A DNA stretch of 53,873 nucleotides from the NCBI GenBank assembly GCA_017561205.1, contig JAFZDL010000088.1:1-53873 (forward strand). Reading direction: 5' to 3'. This DNA is from Oscillospiraceae bacterium (lineage in GTDB: Bacteria; Bacillota; Clostridia; Oscillospirales; Oscillospiraceae). How positions within the stretch are numbered: the stretch's first letter is position 1; each line of letters opens with the position of its first letter. The translations under genes were made by a program, and so were the position numbers. Under the pieces are notes generated by a model, which saw only the letters and a program-made list of their open reading frames with translations, did not search any database and was not told where the DNA came from. Of the stretch, positions 39,883-48,897 are shown in pieces.

Positions 39883-40971
39883 TTAATAGAGATCGCGAGA
39901 GGATAAGTACTTACGGACCATCAATGCCACTTTAAACACGATAGCATGGTCAAACTGACGCAGGTCCAAACCGGTGAGCTTTTTGATCTTCTCCAAGCGG
40001 TACACCAAAGTGTTCCGGTGGACAAACAGCTTCCGGGAGGTCTCGGACACGTTCAGATTGTTCTCAAAGAACTTATTGATTGTGAACAAAGTCTCGTGGT
40101 CCAGGGTGTCAATAGAATTCTTCTTGAACACCTCGGACAGGAAAATATCGCACAGAGTGGTAGGCAGCTGATAGATCAGACGGCCGATACCCAGGTTTTC
40201 ATAGTTGATGATGCTCTTCTCGGTATCAAATACCTTGCCCACTTCAATAGCTGTCTGGGCTTCTTTGTAAGCATCTGCCAGTTCCCGCAGGTGGCCAACC
40301 ACCGTACCGATACCGATAACGGTAGAAACACCCATCTCCTCGGCCACAGCCGTTTCTACATCCCGGGCCATCTTCTCCAGTTCTTCGTTGGTAGGAATCT
40401 CGGAAAGCTGCTTCACAACAGCGGCATCAGTCTCGTTGATGCTCAGCACAAAGTCCTGAAGCTTATCCGGGAACAGGTTAGAAAGCACATCCACCAAGGT
40501 AGCTTCGCTTTCGCCCATCTGCCGCACCAGGAACACTGCCCGGGGCGCATCGGTAGCAAAATGCAGTTCCTTGGCCCGGACATAAATATCACCGGGCAAG
40601 ATATTGTCCATAATAATATTCTTGATAAAAGTACCCCGGTCGTGTTTTTCCTCATAATAGGACTTGGCATCGTTTAAAGCAATATAAGCCATACTGCAAA
40701 GAAGCTGGCTTTGGGAATCATCACCCTCACAAAACACGGCATACTCAACATTACCTGCATCATCAAAAATAGCGTGAAAAGTCTTCTGTCCCACAGAAAC
40801 AGACTGTTCGCTGCTGTCGGCCAGACTCAGCACAGCCTCCTGGCAACGTTCACCCAGCAGCTCGGGCTCCGTACAGGAAATAACAAAACCCTCACTATCT
40901 ACCACTCCAAACACTCGATCGGATGCTTCTTTTAACTGTTGGATTACACCTTGAAAAACACTGTTAGACAT
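39883..40971 (-). CDS. PucR/CdaR-family transcriptional regulator
   Basis: 362 residues. An N-terminal PAS/GAF-like sensory part (FGVVDSEGFVISCTEPELLG) and a central GGDEF-like CdaR domain (about 150-260, TVIGIGTVVGHLRELADAYKEA) precede a C-terminal PucR-type HTH (about 300-350, ETLFTINKFFENNLNVSETS, then LFVHRNTLVYRLEKI). The ATG at 40971 follows AGGAAGGAA. Family members control sugar-acid, purine or amino-acid pathways, but no target is adjacent. The promoter carries a TTGCA palindrome, suggesting autoregulation. Confidence 0.88.
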   Translation of the reverse strand: MSNSVFQGVIQQLKEASDRVFGVVDSEGFVISCTEPELLGERCQEAVLSLADSSEQSVSVGQKTFHAIFDDAGNVEYAVFCEGDDSQSQLLCSMAYIALNDAKSYYEEKHDRGTFIKNIIMDNILPGDIYVRAKELHFATDAPRAVFLVRQMGESEATLVDVLSNLFPDKLQDFVLSINETDAAVVKQLSEIPTNEELEKMARDVETAVAEEMGVSTVIGIGTVVGHLRELADAYKEAQTAIEVGKVFDTEKSIINYENLGIGRLIYQLPTTLCDIFLSEVFKKNSIDTLDHETLFTINKFFENNLNVSETSRKLFVHRNTLVYRLEKIKKLTGLDLRQFDHAIVFKVALMVRKYLSSRDLY

Positions 40972-40993
40972 TTTTCTGTTCCTTCCTGTTAGA

Positions 40994-41059
40994 ATATTGC
41001 ACAAATACATTTCTCACAAATTGCACGGCCATTATATATTGGTTTTGCACAAATTGCAA
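40994..41059 (-). promoter_or_regulatory. Promoter and repeated palindromic motif of the PucR-type gene
   Basis: Minus strand TTGCAA (41054-41059), 17 bp, TATAAT (41031-41036). Palindrome TTGCA-CAAAT-TGCAA (41045-41059) overlaps the -35. Related pieces occur at ATTGCACAAAT (about 40996) and CACAAATTGCAC (about 41016), flanking the start. Confidence 0.65.
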
Positions 41060-41185
41060 GTCTTTTTTGACATTTTATTGCAAAATCTATGGATTTTTTA
41101 TGTAATATACCCAATAGAGGTCGCCGTCGCCAAGCCAAAACCATTGATAGAATGCGGATTTTCTCCCTTTTCTTTCGTCATTTTG

Positions 41186-41887
41186 CTATACTTCCAACAA
41201 TGCCGAGATTTCTGCCTCGGTCAGTTCCCGAATCTGCCCCCTGGGCAGGTCTCCCAGCATCAGTTTACCCTCTTGTCGGCGCTCCAAATAGGTCACAGGT
41301 AGGCTGCGGCTGGCAAGCATCCGCCGGACCTGGTGATACTTACCTTCACAGACCGTTACCAGGCTTTCCCCCGGGCCTACGGGCTGCAAGATTGCGGGCA
41401 GGCATTTTGTGCCGTCACCCAGTGTAATTCCCTCGGCAAAAGCTTTGACATCTTCTTCTGTGGCTGCGCCTTCGTGCTTGGCATAGTAGAGCTTGGGCAC
41501 TTCCTTTTTCGGAGAGATCAGCCTGTGGAGAAGGTCACCGTCATTGGTAAAAAGCAACAGCCCCTCGGTAGCCTTGTCCAGGCGGCCTACGGGTCTCAGT
41601 TCAAGATGACCATATTCCGCCGGAAGCAACTGCATTACTGTTTTATCATTTTTATCCTCTGTGGCAGTGACGAAGCCGGCAGGCTTGTTGAGCATCACCA
41701 CTACCCTGCCTCGGCGGTTCAGCAGTTCTCCGTCCAGGTGTACGCTTTGGGTATCCGGATCTATCTTCCGGCTGCCCTCACGCTCCGGTTTTCCGTCCAC
41801 GGTCACTCTGCCGTTTTTCAGTATGATCTTTACCTGACTGCGGGTGCCTGCCCCACAGTCACTCAAAAATTTGTCCAACCGTTCCAT
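41186..41887 (-). CDS. rsuA: 16S rRNA pseudouridine synthase (RsuA family)
   Basis: 233 residues: S4 RNA-binding domain (1-50, MERLDKFLSDCGAGTRSQ) and catalytic domain with Asp104 in the GRLDKATEGLLLF motif, then KLYYAKHEG and the late KYHQVRRML. It probably makes pseudouridine 516 of 16S rRNA; RluB/RluE-type 23S targets are the alternative. A frame to 42184 exists, but GGAGAATT before the ATG at 41887 and the S4 start decide. It is divergent from the DUF4830 gene. Confidence 0.93.
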   Translation of the reverse strand: MERLDKFLSDCGAGTRSQVKIILKNGRVTVDGKPEREGSRKIDPDTQSVHLDGELLNRRGRVVVMLNKPAGFVTATEDKNDKTVMQLLPAEYGHLELRPVGRLDKATEGLLLFTNDGDLLHRLISPKKEVPKLYYAKHEGAATEEDVKAFAEGITLGDGTKCLPAILQPVGPGESLVTVCEGKYHQVRRMLASRSLPVTYLERRQEGKLMLGDLPRGQIRELTEAEISALLEV

Positions 41888-41957
41888 AATTCTCCGTTCT
41901 ACCCCGCGGGTTAAGCCAATACAATGTACTGTAAACTTAACCAGGAGGGATTTTATT

Positions 41958-42530
41958 ATGATGGTCATGACCGCAAAGGTCAATATCAAAAAAGTACTGA
42001 TTGCGCTGGCCGCTGTGGCCGGTGTGATCCTTGGGCTGATCCTTTTATTGGGAGGAGGGAATTCTTCCCAGCCCACCGCTGCCCCATCTATGGCAAGCAA
42101 CGACGGACGGGTGCAGTTCTTGCAGAATTTGGGGTGGCAAGTGAACACATCTCCCGCCGAATCCGGACAGGTGCGGATTCCCAAGGAGCAAAATCAGATC
42201 TTCACTCGCTACAATGATCTGCAAAAAAGCGCCGGGTATGACTTGAGTCAGCATTCCGGCAAAACCGTGATGCGCTATGTATACAAGGTGACCAACTACC
42301 CCGGCGCTACAGAGCCGGTATATGCCACGCTCTTGGTGTACAAGGATCAGGTCATTGGTGGTGACATTACCGATACCGCCGCAAAGGGTTCTATGCAGGC
42401 CCTTGTAAAGCACAACCAAATTCCTGCTACCCTTCCTCAAGCAACCGTACCTACTGTAGCCACAGCGCCCACTACTACCGCGCCGACTGCTACTTCCACA
42501 GTACCTACTGCCACAGCGCCTACTAAGTAA
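41958..42530 (+). CDS. DUF4830 membrane-anchored protein
   Basis: 190 residues: basic start, one membrane helix (about 10-32), then a DUF4830-type domain (about 50-150) with FLQNLGWQVN, RIPKEQNQIFTRYNDLQKSAGYDLS and VIGGDITDTA. A tail of about 35 residues is nearly pure Thr/Ala/Pro/Val (TVPTVATAPTTTAPTATSTV), a stalk-like low-complexity region more often seen in surface proteins. AGGAGGGA precedes the ATG at 41958. Function unknown. Confidence 0.85.
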   Translation: MMVMTAKVNIKKVLIALAAVAGVILGLILLLGGGNSSQPTAAPSMASNDGRVQFLQNLGWQVNTSPAESGQVRIPKEQNQIFTRYNDLQKSAGYDLSQHSGKTVMRYVYKVTNYPGATEPVYATLLVYKDQVIGGDITDTAAKGSMQALVKHNQIPATLPQATVPTVATAPTTTAPTATSTVPTATAPTK

Positions 42531-42556
42531 TTTTATTGTAGCACAGACCGGTCTTC

Positions 42557-42585
42557 TTGACAAGTCGACATAGTCGTGGTATGCT
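42557..42585 (+). promoter_or_regulatory. Promoter of the FMN riboswitch-ribU unit
   Basis: TTGACA (42557-42562), 17 bp, TATGCT (42580-42585), with TG before the -10. Confidence 0.8.
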
Positions 42586-42602
42586 ATTGATAATTTCATA
42601 GC

Positions 42603-42760
42603 AATCTTCAGGGCAGGGTGCAATCCCCGACCGGCGGTAAAAGTCCGCGAGCGCAAGCTGAATCGGTGCAATTCCGATACCGACTGTACAGTCAGGATGG
42701 AAGAAGACAAATTTTACTGTATTTTCACGCCCTGGGTATCCTATACCCAGGGCAATTTTT
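42603..42760 (+). promoter_or_regulatory. FMN riboswitch (RFN element) with terminator
   Basis: Aptamer about 42603-42708 with the conserved blocks CAGGGCAGGGTGCAATCCC, GACCGGCGGT, CCGACTGTACAGTC and GGATGGAAGAAGAC. It is followed by an 11-bp terminator GCCCTGGGTAT-CCT-ATACCCAGGGC (42729-42753) and TTTTT. FMN binding should favour the terminator and switch off ribU transcription. Confidence 0.97.
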
Positions 42761-42777
42761 ATGAGGTGAGTGGCATT

Positions 42778-43323
42778 ATGAAGCATGAAAACATTCGTAA
42801 ACTTACTGTAACAGCTATGCTGGTAGCCGTATCCGTGGTACTCGTTTGGCTGGTTCATTTTCCGCTGTTTCCTACAGCAGCATTCTTAGAATATGATCCT
42901 GCCGATATTCCCATTCTGATCGGCACTTTTGCCTATGGCCCTGTGGCAGGTATTTTGCTGACCATCGCAGCCAGCGCCATTCAAGCGCTGACCGTCAGCG
43001 CCCAAAGCGGTCTTTACGGATTTTTAATGCATATAATCTCCACAAGCCTTTTGGCTGTGACTGCCGGCATTATCTACCGTTTCAATCACACCCGCATAGG
43101 CGCAGCCATCGCGCTCACCTGTGGAACGCTGGCAATGGGATTTGGCATGATGTTAGCCAATCATTTCATTACACCTGTTTTTATGGGTGTTCCTGTGTCT
43201 GTGGTGGATGATATGTTATTGACCGTTTTTCTTCCCTTCAATCTGATCAAAGCAGGCTTTAACGCCCTTATAACATTCCTGGTCTACAAGCCCGTATCCA
43301 ACCATTTGATCAGAAAAAACTGA
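42778..43323 (+). CDS. ribU: Riboflavin ECF transporter S component RibU
   Basis: Substrate-binding membrane subunit for riboflavin uptake, working with a shared ECF energizing module not seen here. 181 residues, six helices. FLEYDPADIPILIGTFAYGP near residue 38 matches the conserved RibU segment, and the N-terminus carries the ECF-module-binding AxxxA-type helix. GAGGTGAG precedes the ATG at 42778. Control by the FMN riboswitch supports the substrate. Confidence 0.95.
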   Translation: MKHENIRKLTVTAMLVAVSVVLVWLVHFPLFPTAAFLEYDPADIPILIGTFAYGPVAGILLTIAASAIQALTVSAQSGLYGFLMHIISTSLLAVTAGIIYRFNHTRIGAAIALTCGTLAMGFGMMLANHFITPVFMGVPVSVVDDMLLTVFLPFNLIKAGFNALITFLVYKPVSNHLIRKN

Positions 43324-43350
43324 CAAAGGCGTGCTATATAAGAAGTTAAC

Positions 43351-43377
43351 AAGACCCGTGGCTCAGCCACGGGTCTT
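43351..43377. terminator. Bidirectional terminator between ribU and the DUF1854 gene
   Basis: AAGACCCGTGGC-TCA-GCCACGGGTCTT followed by TGTTTT; convergent genes on both sides. Confidence 0.9.
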
Positions 43378-43381
43378 TGTT

Positions 43382-43867
43382 TTAGATGAAGTTATCCAGC
43401 AAATGACGGCTTTTGGCATCCAACTTGGTTAAGTCAGGAACTTCGTAGCGGTTGTCATTGCCGTCACGCAGGAGCAGGCGGTTGCCCACCTGCTTGAAAC
43501 CGTAGAGCAGGTTGCGGATCTCGATCCGGGCTGGTCCACGGTCTGTCTCCGTATCCAGGGTAATCAAGCCGAACTTCTCTGTGGTGTTCAGAATCTTGGT
43601 AATGCGGGGAATGAGATAATACTCAGCAAGGCAACCCTCTATAATCTCCCTCTGCTCAGCCGGTAGGGTATCCAAGCTGCGGATCACCGCCTGCTCTATA
43701 CCGTTTTCATCCAGAAGGGTAATAAATTTTCTTCCGTTGGAAGAGGGAAACAGGCAGCGGGGCTCTACATTAGAAAAGACAGTGCCGTCTTGCAATTCCA
43801 CATCCACCGTAGTGATATCCTTGCGGGTGAACTTGGCCATATCGCCATCAATATAGATTCGTTCCAT
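43382..43867 (-). CDS. DUF1854 protein
   Basis: 161 residues of the DUF1854 family by pattern: DVELQDGTVFSNVEPRCLFP, LPAEQREIIEGCLAEYYLIP, RGPARIEIRNL and the closing LDAKSRHLLDNFI. In other bacteria this family pairs with an ABC exporter in loci linked to cyanophycin; no cyanophycin gene is visible here. A GTG at 43873 overlaps the ABC stop, but GAGAGG is better spaced for the ATG at 43867. It is co-translated with the exporter and probably supports its function. Confidence 0.85.
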   Translation of the reverse strand: MERIYIDGDMAKFTRKDITTVDVELQDGTVFSNVEPRCLFPSSNGRKFITLLDENGIEQAVIRSLDTLPAEQREIIEGCLAEYYLIPRITKILNTTEKFGLITLDTETDRGPARIEIRNLLYGFKQVGNRLLLRDGNDNRYEVPDLTKLDAKSRHLLDNFI

Positions 43868-43869
43868 AC

Positions 43870-46188
43870 TCACAGCCTCTCTTCTTCTTTCGTCTTCTGA
43901 ATCTCAGCGGACATTGTTTGGATTTGGATCAGCTTATAGTACTTGCCTTTTTGCTCCATCAGTTCCTCGGGTGTGCCCATCTCCAGAATCTTACCTTTAT
44001 CCACCACGATGATCTTATTGGCTTTGCGCAGAGTTGACAGACGGTGAGCGATCATCAAGGTAGTTCTTCCCTGAATCATCTGCTCGATAGCCTCCTGGAT
44101 CTGATGCTCCGTTTCCGAGTCCACGGAAGCGGTGGCTTCATCAAAGAGCAGAATGCTGGGATTCTTCAGCACCGCCCGGGCAATGGATAATCGCTGCCGT
44201 TCACCACCGGACAGGCCCACGCCCCGCTCGCCCAGCACTGTATCGTAGCCATCGGGCAGACGGGCGATAAAACTATGGGCATTTGCCACATCCGCCGCGT
44301 GGATTACATCCTCGACACCGGCGTTTTCGCAGCCATAGGCAATGTTCTGATAGATGGTATCACGGAACATCATAGGTTCTTGCTGAACATAACCCAGTTC
44401 CGAACGGTAGAAGGTCATATCAATATCCCGGATATTGATGTCGTCCACCAAAATTTCGCCGTCGTACTGGTCATAGTAGCGCATCAGCAGGTTAATGATA
44501 GTGGATTTACCCGCGCCGGTAGTACCTACAATACCCACGATATCGCCGGGTTCAATAACAAAATTTACATTGGTCAGGGTCTTTTTTGCCCGGTCAAAGG
44601 AGAAGTTCACATTCCGGAATTCAATCTTGCCGTGGAGCTTGTCCGGGTGCTTGCCGCCGGAGAAATCGTTTTCCGGCTCCGCATCAATAATATCCATCAG
44701 CCGCTCGGCGGCATTGAGGAAGCTTTGATAAGAATCGTTAAGATTGGCAAAGAAATTCACCGGGCCGTAGAACATAGATGCATAGGAAATAAAGGACACC
44801 AGTAGGCCCGCGGAGATAAATTCGGGTTTCTCAATAACCCAGTTACCGCCCACGCTCCAAATGAGCAGAGAGCCACAGGTGACGGCAAAGCCCACCACAT
44901 TGGGGAACAGGGTGATGATCCGGGAGGCTTTGATATCCGTTTGCAACCAGAAATTATTGGCCTTTTTGAACTTGGCCACGCTGCGGTTCTCGCTGGCAAA
45001 GGCCTTAATGACACGGATGCTGGGAATGGTATCGGTCATAATGCTGGTAACTGCCGACCAATGGCGCCAGCTTCTGCGGTAGTAGGGCTGCACTTTTTTA
45101 CCGAAAATCCGGGATCCCATCACCACAAAGGGCACAGGGATCAAGGCAAGCAATGTCATCTGCCAGTTCATAGCAAACATAATCACGATAATGCCCAGCA
45201 GCAGAAAAAGCTGTACCACAACTTCCTGGGTAACACGCATCATAAAGGAGTTGATGGACTGGCTGTCACCACTGATGCGGTTGATAACTGAACCGGTGGA
45301 GGTGCGGTCGTAGAACCGCATCTGTAGCTTTTGGGCTTTTTCATAGACATCGTTACGAATGTCCGTCATAATTCGGTCGCCGGTAACTCGCATAAAATGG
45401 GAGCGGATCGCGCCGATGCCATAATGGATAAGGTGGGCAAACAGCAGCACGAAAACACACTGCAACAGGCCGCTTTTATCTCCGTTGGGCAGCACACTGT
45501 CCACCAGCACCTTGGTCATATAGGGCGGCACCAGCGACACAGCGGTTGTCACCACTGCCAGCAACAGGCAGATTGCCAATATTCCCTTATACGGCAGGAT
45601 ATAACGGCCCAATTTCTGAATCACCTTGTCCTTAGACTGACAATTCATACAGGGCGCGCCGGGGCGGATCAGGGTACGGCCGCATTTGGGGCAGACCCGA
45701 AACTGCTTTTCAAAAGAAGCTTCGATGGTGGACAGTTCTTCTTCCCTGTCCTTTCCGGTGGCAACGCGGGTAATATAGGTCGCCGCCGCGTCAAAGACAG
45801 GGGCTTCCTTATAGGAAAAGCGCAGGAAATTGGTGCAGTTTTCTTCTTCATCCGCAAAAATCAGCAAAGCATTGCCATAACACCGCTTGACAAATGCCCT
45901 TTTCAGCCTCTCAAAGCTATGGGTACGGATACCGTTTTCAAAACTGTCATCCAAGCCGTAAAGCCCCTTATCCGTTACCGCCAGAACACAGCGGGCATAG
46001 CGATTTTTGATACTCAAATCGCCTACTACCACAAACAGAAGCATCTCTTCCTCTGCAAGGGTATTTTCCAATGTGGTTCGCTCGTCGTCGGTGAGTTTTT
46101 TGTTGGCCGCAAACTGCCTACCCCGGAACGGTTCATTAACAGTCAGGCTTGCTTCCTCTCGAAGCTGGGGTGAGTCTGTATTTATCAT
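43870..46188 (-). CDS. ABC exporter with N-terminal PH-like region and zinc ribbon
   Basis: 772-residue half-transporter with an unusual front. Residues 1-160 form a soluble beta-rich domain (ARCVLAVTDKGLYGLDDSFE). A zinc ribbon follows: Cys166, Cys169, Cys180 and Cys183 (CPKCGR, CMNC). Then come a six-helix ABC transmembrane domain (about 193-480) and a nucleotide-binding domain with GTTGAGKST, LSGGERQR and ILLFDEATASVD. The standard exporter is about 580 residues, so roughly 190 are added. The next gene is DUF1854; similar exporter/DUF1854 pairs are annotated as cyanophycin-associated. The substrate is unknown. Confidence 0.92.
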   Translation of the reverse strand: MINTDSPQLREEASLTVNEPFRGRQFAANKKLTDDERTTLENTLAEEEMLLFVVVGDLSIKNRYARCVLAVTDKGLYGLDDSFENGIRTHSFERLKRAFVKRCYGNALLIFADEEENCTNFLRFSYKEAPVFDAAATYITRVATGKDREEELSTIEASFEKQFRVCPKCGRTLIRPGAPCMNCQSKDKVIQKLGRYILPYKGILAICLLLAVVTTAVSLVPPYMTKVLVDSVLPNGDKSGLLQCVFVLLFAHLIHYGIGAIRSHFMRVTGDRIMTDIRNDVYEKAQKLQMRFYDRTSTGSVINRISGDSQSINSFMMRVTQEVVVQLFLLLGIIVIMFAMNWQMTLLALIPVPFVVMGSRIFGKKVQPYYRRSWRHWSAVTSIMTDTIPSIRVIKAFASENRSVAKFKKANNFWLQTDIKASRIITLFPNVVGFAVTCGSLLIWSVGGNWVIEKPEFISAGLLVSFISYASMFYGPVNFFANLNDSYQSFLNAAERLMDIIDAEPENDFSGGKHPDKLHGKIEFRNVNFSFDRAKKTLTNVNFVIEPGDIVGIVGTTGAGKSTIINLLMRYYDQYDGEILVDDINIRDIDMTFYRSELGYVQQEPMMFRDTIYQNIAYGCENAGVEDVIHAADVANAHSFIARLPDGYDTVLGERGVGLSGGERQRLSIARAVLKNPSILLFDEATASVDSETEHQIQEAIEQMIQGRTTLMIAHRLSTLRKANKIIVVDKGKILEMGTPEELMEQKGKYYKLIQIQTMSAEIQKTKEEERL

Positions 46189-46579
46189 AAATTACTTCCT
46201 CCGTTTTGTCCATTACCTCTGGCCAATCACGTCGCGGTGCCGCTACACCTTACAGGGTTGCCAAACCTGCAAAACAGCACGTTTTTAGGGAAGTTCGACT
46301 TTCCTTGTTTTGCGTCAGTATATCACGAATGGCCCCCAATTACAAGATGCACTTTCCACAAAATTGACCCCAATTTTTGTGCAAAAAAGCAACAAAAAGC
46401 AACCTGAAGCGGTTTCCCGGACGAGCAGTGATTTACCCACCATTTTTTGTGATTTTACACACAAAAAACCGCCGTTTTTTAGCAAAAAATACCCCTTTCT
46501 TTCTCCGCAAAAATGTGATATTCTATATATAAAGGAATTGTATCCCTTTTACCTTACCATTATTTAAGGAGTTGTTACT
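46189..46579. promoter_or_regulatory. Divergent ABC exporter/glgC intergenic region
   Basis: Minus promoter for the exporter: TTGTAA (46340-46345), 17 bp, TATACT (46317-46322). Its roughly 120-nt leader holds GGTG-TAGCGG-CACC and AGGGTT/AACCCT-like arms. The glgC promoter is not clear; TATTCT/TATATA near 46521-46530 is the best -10. A T/A-rich stretch with TTTTTT tracts fills 46,370-46,500. No gene seen. Confidence 0.6.
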
Positions 46580-47770
46580 ATGCTTGTTCAGAAAAAACGC
46601 TGCATCGCAATGCTCTTGGCCGGTGGACAAGGCAGCCGGTTGAAGGTCCTCACTGAGAAGACCGCCAAACCCGCCGTTCCCTTCGGCGGCAAATACCGCA
46701 TTATCGATTTCCCCCTCAGCAACTGCGTCAATTCCGGCATTGATACAGTGGGTATTCTCACCCAGTATCAGCCTTTGGAGCTGAACGAGTACATCGGTAA
46801 CGGACAGCCCTGGGGTCTGAACAAGACTCGCAGCTGCGCCCAGGTGCTGCCGCCTTATGAGCGTCACGACAAAAAGAGCGGCTGGTACAAGGGCACTGCC
46901 AATGCCATTTATCAGAACATTGACTTTATTGAGCGTTTTGACCCTGAGTATGTGGTGATCCTCTCCGGCGACCACATTTATAAGATGGATTACAACGCTA
47001 TGGTGGAGTTCCACGAGAAAAGTGGCGCTTCCTGCACCATTGCTGTCCGGGATGTTCCCTTAAGTGAAGCCAGCCGTTTTGGTATTCTCAACACCAACCC
47101 CGACAACTCCATTTACGAATTTGAAGAAAAGCCCGCAAAACCCAAGTCCACCAATGCCTCTATGGGCATTTATGTATTTAACTGGGATGTGCTGCGCAAA
47201 GCGCTTTTGGAGGACGAAGCTGATCCCAATTCTTCCAATGATTTCGGTAAGAACATCATTCCCGGTCTGCTGAATGCAGGTCATAAGATGATGGCCTATC
47301 CCTTTGACGGCTACTGGAAAGATGTGGGCACCATCGACTCTTTGTGGGAGGCCAATATGGACCTGCTGGGCAAGGAGCCGGCTTTCGATATCCGGGGCGA
47401 TGAGCGCCACAAGATCTATGCCCGGAACAATGCTCTCCCCTCTTCCTACATTGACGAAAAAGCAAAGACCGTGAATTGCTTCATCGCAGAGGGCTCAGAG
47501 GTATACGGATCTGTGCAAAGCAGCATTATCTCCACCGGCTGCACTGTGGGCGCAGGCGCTTTGGTGGAAAACTCCGTGGTGATGCCCGGTGTGACCATTG
47601 AATCCGGTGCTATCGTTCGCCATTCTATTGTGGGTGAGAATGCAAAGATCAGCCGCAACGCGGTGGTTGGCGGTGTCTTCACCCCCGAGGAAGAAAAAGC
47701 TATTAGCGTTGTGGCCAAGAATACTGTCGTCGAAACCGGCACGGTAGTTCTGCCCGGCGAAATGCGGTAA
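46580..47770 (+). CDS. glgC: Glucose-1-phosphate adenylyltransferase, catalytic subunit
   Basis: Makes ADP-glucose for glycogen. 396 residues: nucleotidyltransferase domain with GGQGSRL (15-21), [15 protein letters not shown] (30-44), [10 protein letters not shown] and the G1P-binding [10 protein letters not shown]. The C-terminal left-handed beta helix has hexapeptide repeats ([15 protein letters not shown]). AAGGAG precedes the ATG. It is first gene of glgC-glgD-glgA. Confidence 0.96.
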   Translation: MLVQKKRCIAMLLAGGQGSRLKVLTEKTAKPAVPFGGKYRIIDFPLSNCVNSGIDTVGILTQYQPLELNEYIGNGQPWGLNKTRSCAQVLPPYERHDKKSGWYKGTANAIYQNIDFIERFDPEYVVILSGDHIYKMDYNAMVEFHEKSGASCTIAVRDVPLSEASRFGILNTNPDNSIYEFEEKPAKPKSTNASMGIYVFNWDVLRKALLEDEADPNSSNDFGKNIIPGLLNAGHKMMAYPFDGYWKDVGTIDSLWEANMDLLGKEPAFDIRGDERHKIYARNNALPSSYIDEKAKTVNCFIAEGSEVYGSVQSSIISTGCTVGAGALVENSVVMPGVTIESGAIVRHSIVGENAKISRNAVVGGVFTPEEEKAISVVAKNTVVETGTVVLPGEMR

Positions 47771-47784
47771 AGGAGGGGCAAACT

Positions 47785-48897
47785 ATGAATGTAATGGGTA
47801 TTATTTTTGCCAACGATGCCAATATGGGTGAATTAAGCCATCGGCGCACTATGGGCAGCATTCCCTTTGGCGGCCGCTATCGGCAGATTGACTTCCACCT
47901 TTCCAACATGTCCGCTGCCGGCATTCGTCATATCGGTATTGTTTCCCGGCAGAATTATCAGAGCCTTATTAACCACATCGGCTCCGGTGAAGAATGGGGT
48001 CTGGATTTGGAAGAAGGCGGTCTGGAATTTTTAACTCCATTCGCTATGTCCTCTTCCCACAGCTATCGGGGCAAGCTGGAAGGTCTTTTCCATGCAATGA
48101 ATTTCTTTAATTTCGGCCCGGATAACGAATATGTGGTTATGGCCGACTCCGCCATCTTGTGTAATTTGGATTTAAACAGCGTACTCAATGCTCATATCAA
48201 AAGCGGTAAGGACATCACCGTGGTAACTAAGGCTGGCATTGCCAACGGCAAAAAGCAGCTGGACTTGGCCATCCAGTTAAACGAGTCCGGTGAGATCGCC
48301 GATATTGCTGTGGACTATGCAGCCCCTGACAATTATCTGGCATCCATGGACCTTTTCGTACTGTCCAAGAGCCTTCTGCGAAGACTGGTGCAAGAGTGCA
48401 TCGCCCGGAATCTGTATCATATGGACCGGGACTTGGTGCTGGGCAGCTGGCAGCGGGGAGAAATCACACTGAATGTATATAACTTCCCCGGCCTTGCCAT
48501 GTTTAACGAGTCCGTAGAAGAATATTTCCGCAACTCTTTGGCGCTGCTTAACAGCCGTACCCGCCACGACCTGTTCTACTATAACCATCCTGTTTATACC
48601 AAGGTCCGTGACCGGGTTCCCACCTACTACGGCGAAGAGTCTTCCATCGACAACTGTCTGGTTGCTGACGGCGGTATGCTGGAGGGCAGTGTTCGGGACA
48701 GCGTTTTGTTCCGGCAGGTCACGATCAAGGCCGGCGCTAAAATCGAAAACTGCCTGATTATGAACGATACTATAGTTGGCGAAAACTGCGAATTGAAATA
48801 TGTGATTTTGGACAAGGATGTGGTGATCCAGCCCGGCACCCAACTGATCGGTACACCCAATCGGCCCATTATCATCAAGCGAGGAGAAAAAGTATGA
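47785..48897 (+). CDS. glgD: Glucose-1-phosphate adenylyltransferase, GlgD subunit
   Basis: 370-residue paralogue of GlgC found in Firmicutes. The catalytic GGxGxRL loop is replaced (FANDANMGELSHRRTMGSIP), so it is probably non-catalytic and tunes GlgC in a hetero-oligomer. The PFGGRYRQIDF segment and the C-terminal beta helix (IENCLIMNDTIVGENCELKY) are retained. AGGAGG precedes the ATG. It overlaps glgA by 4 bp. Confidence 0.95.
   Translation: MNVMGIIFANDANMGELSHRRTMGSIPFGGRYRQIDFHLSNMSAAGIRHIGIVSRQNYQSLINHIGSGEEWGLDLEEGGLEFLTPFAMSSSHSYRGKLEGLFHAMNFFNFGPDNEYVVMADSAILCNLDLNSVLNAHIKSGKDITVVTKAGIANGKKQLDLAIQLNESGEIADIAVDYAAPDNYLASMDLFVLSKSLLRRLVQECIARNLYHMDRDLVLGSWQRGEITLNVYNFPGLAMFNESVEEYFRNSLALLNSRTRHDLFYYNHPVYTKVRDRVPTYYGEESSIDNCLVADGGMLEGSVRDSVLFRQVTIKAGAKIENCLIMNDTIVGENCELKYVILDKDVVIQPGTQLIGTPNRPIIIKRGEKV

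Noticed and set aside
41844-41957. N-terminal extension of the DUF4830 protein
   Set aside because: The extension lies opposite the rsuA start and lacks a ribosome site; AGGAGGGA marks the ATG at 41958.
46233-46250. T-box-like GGCACCGCG in the ABC exporter leader (minus strand)
   Set aside because: The leader is only about 120 nt, with no room for the T-box specifier stem, and no terminator alternative was seen. Probably chance.
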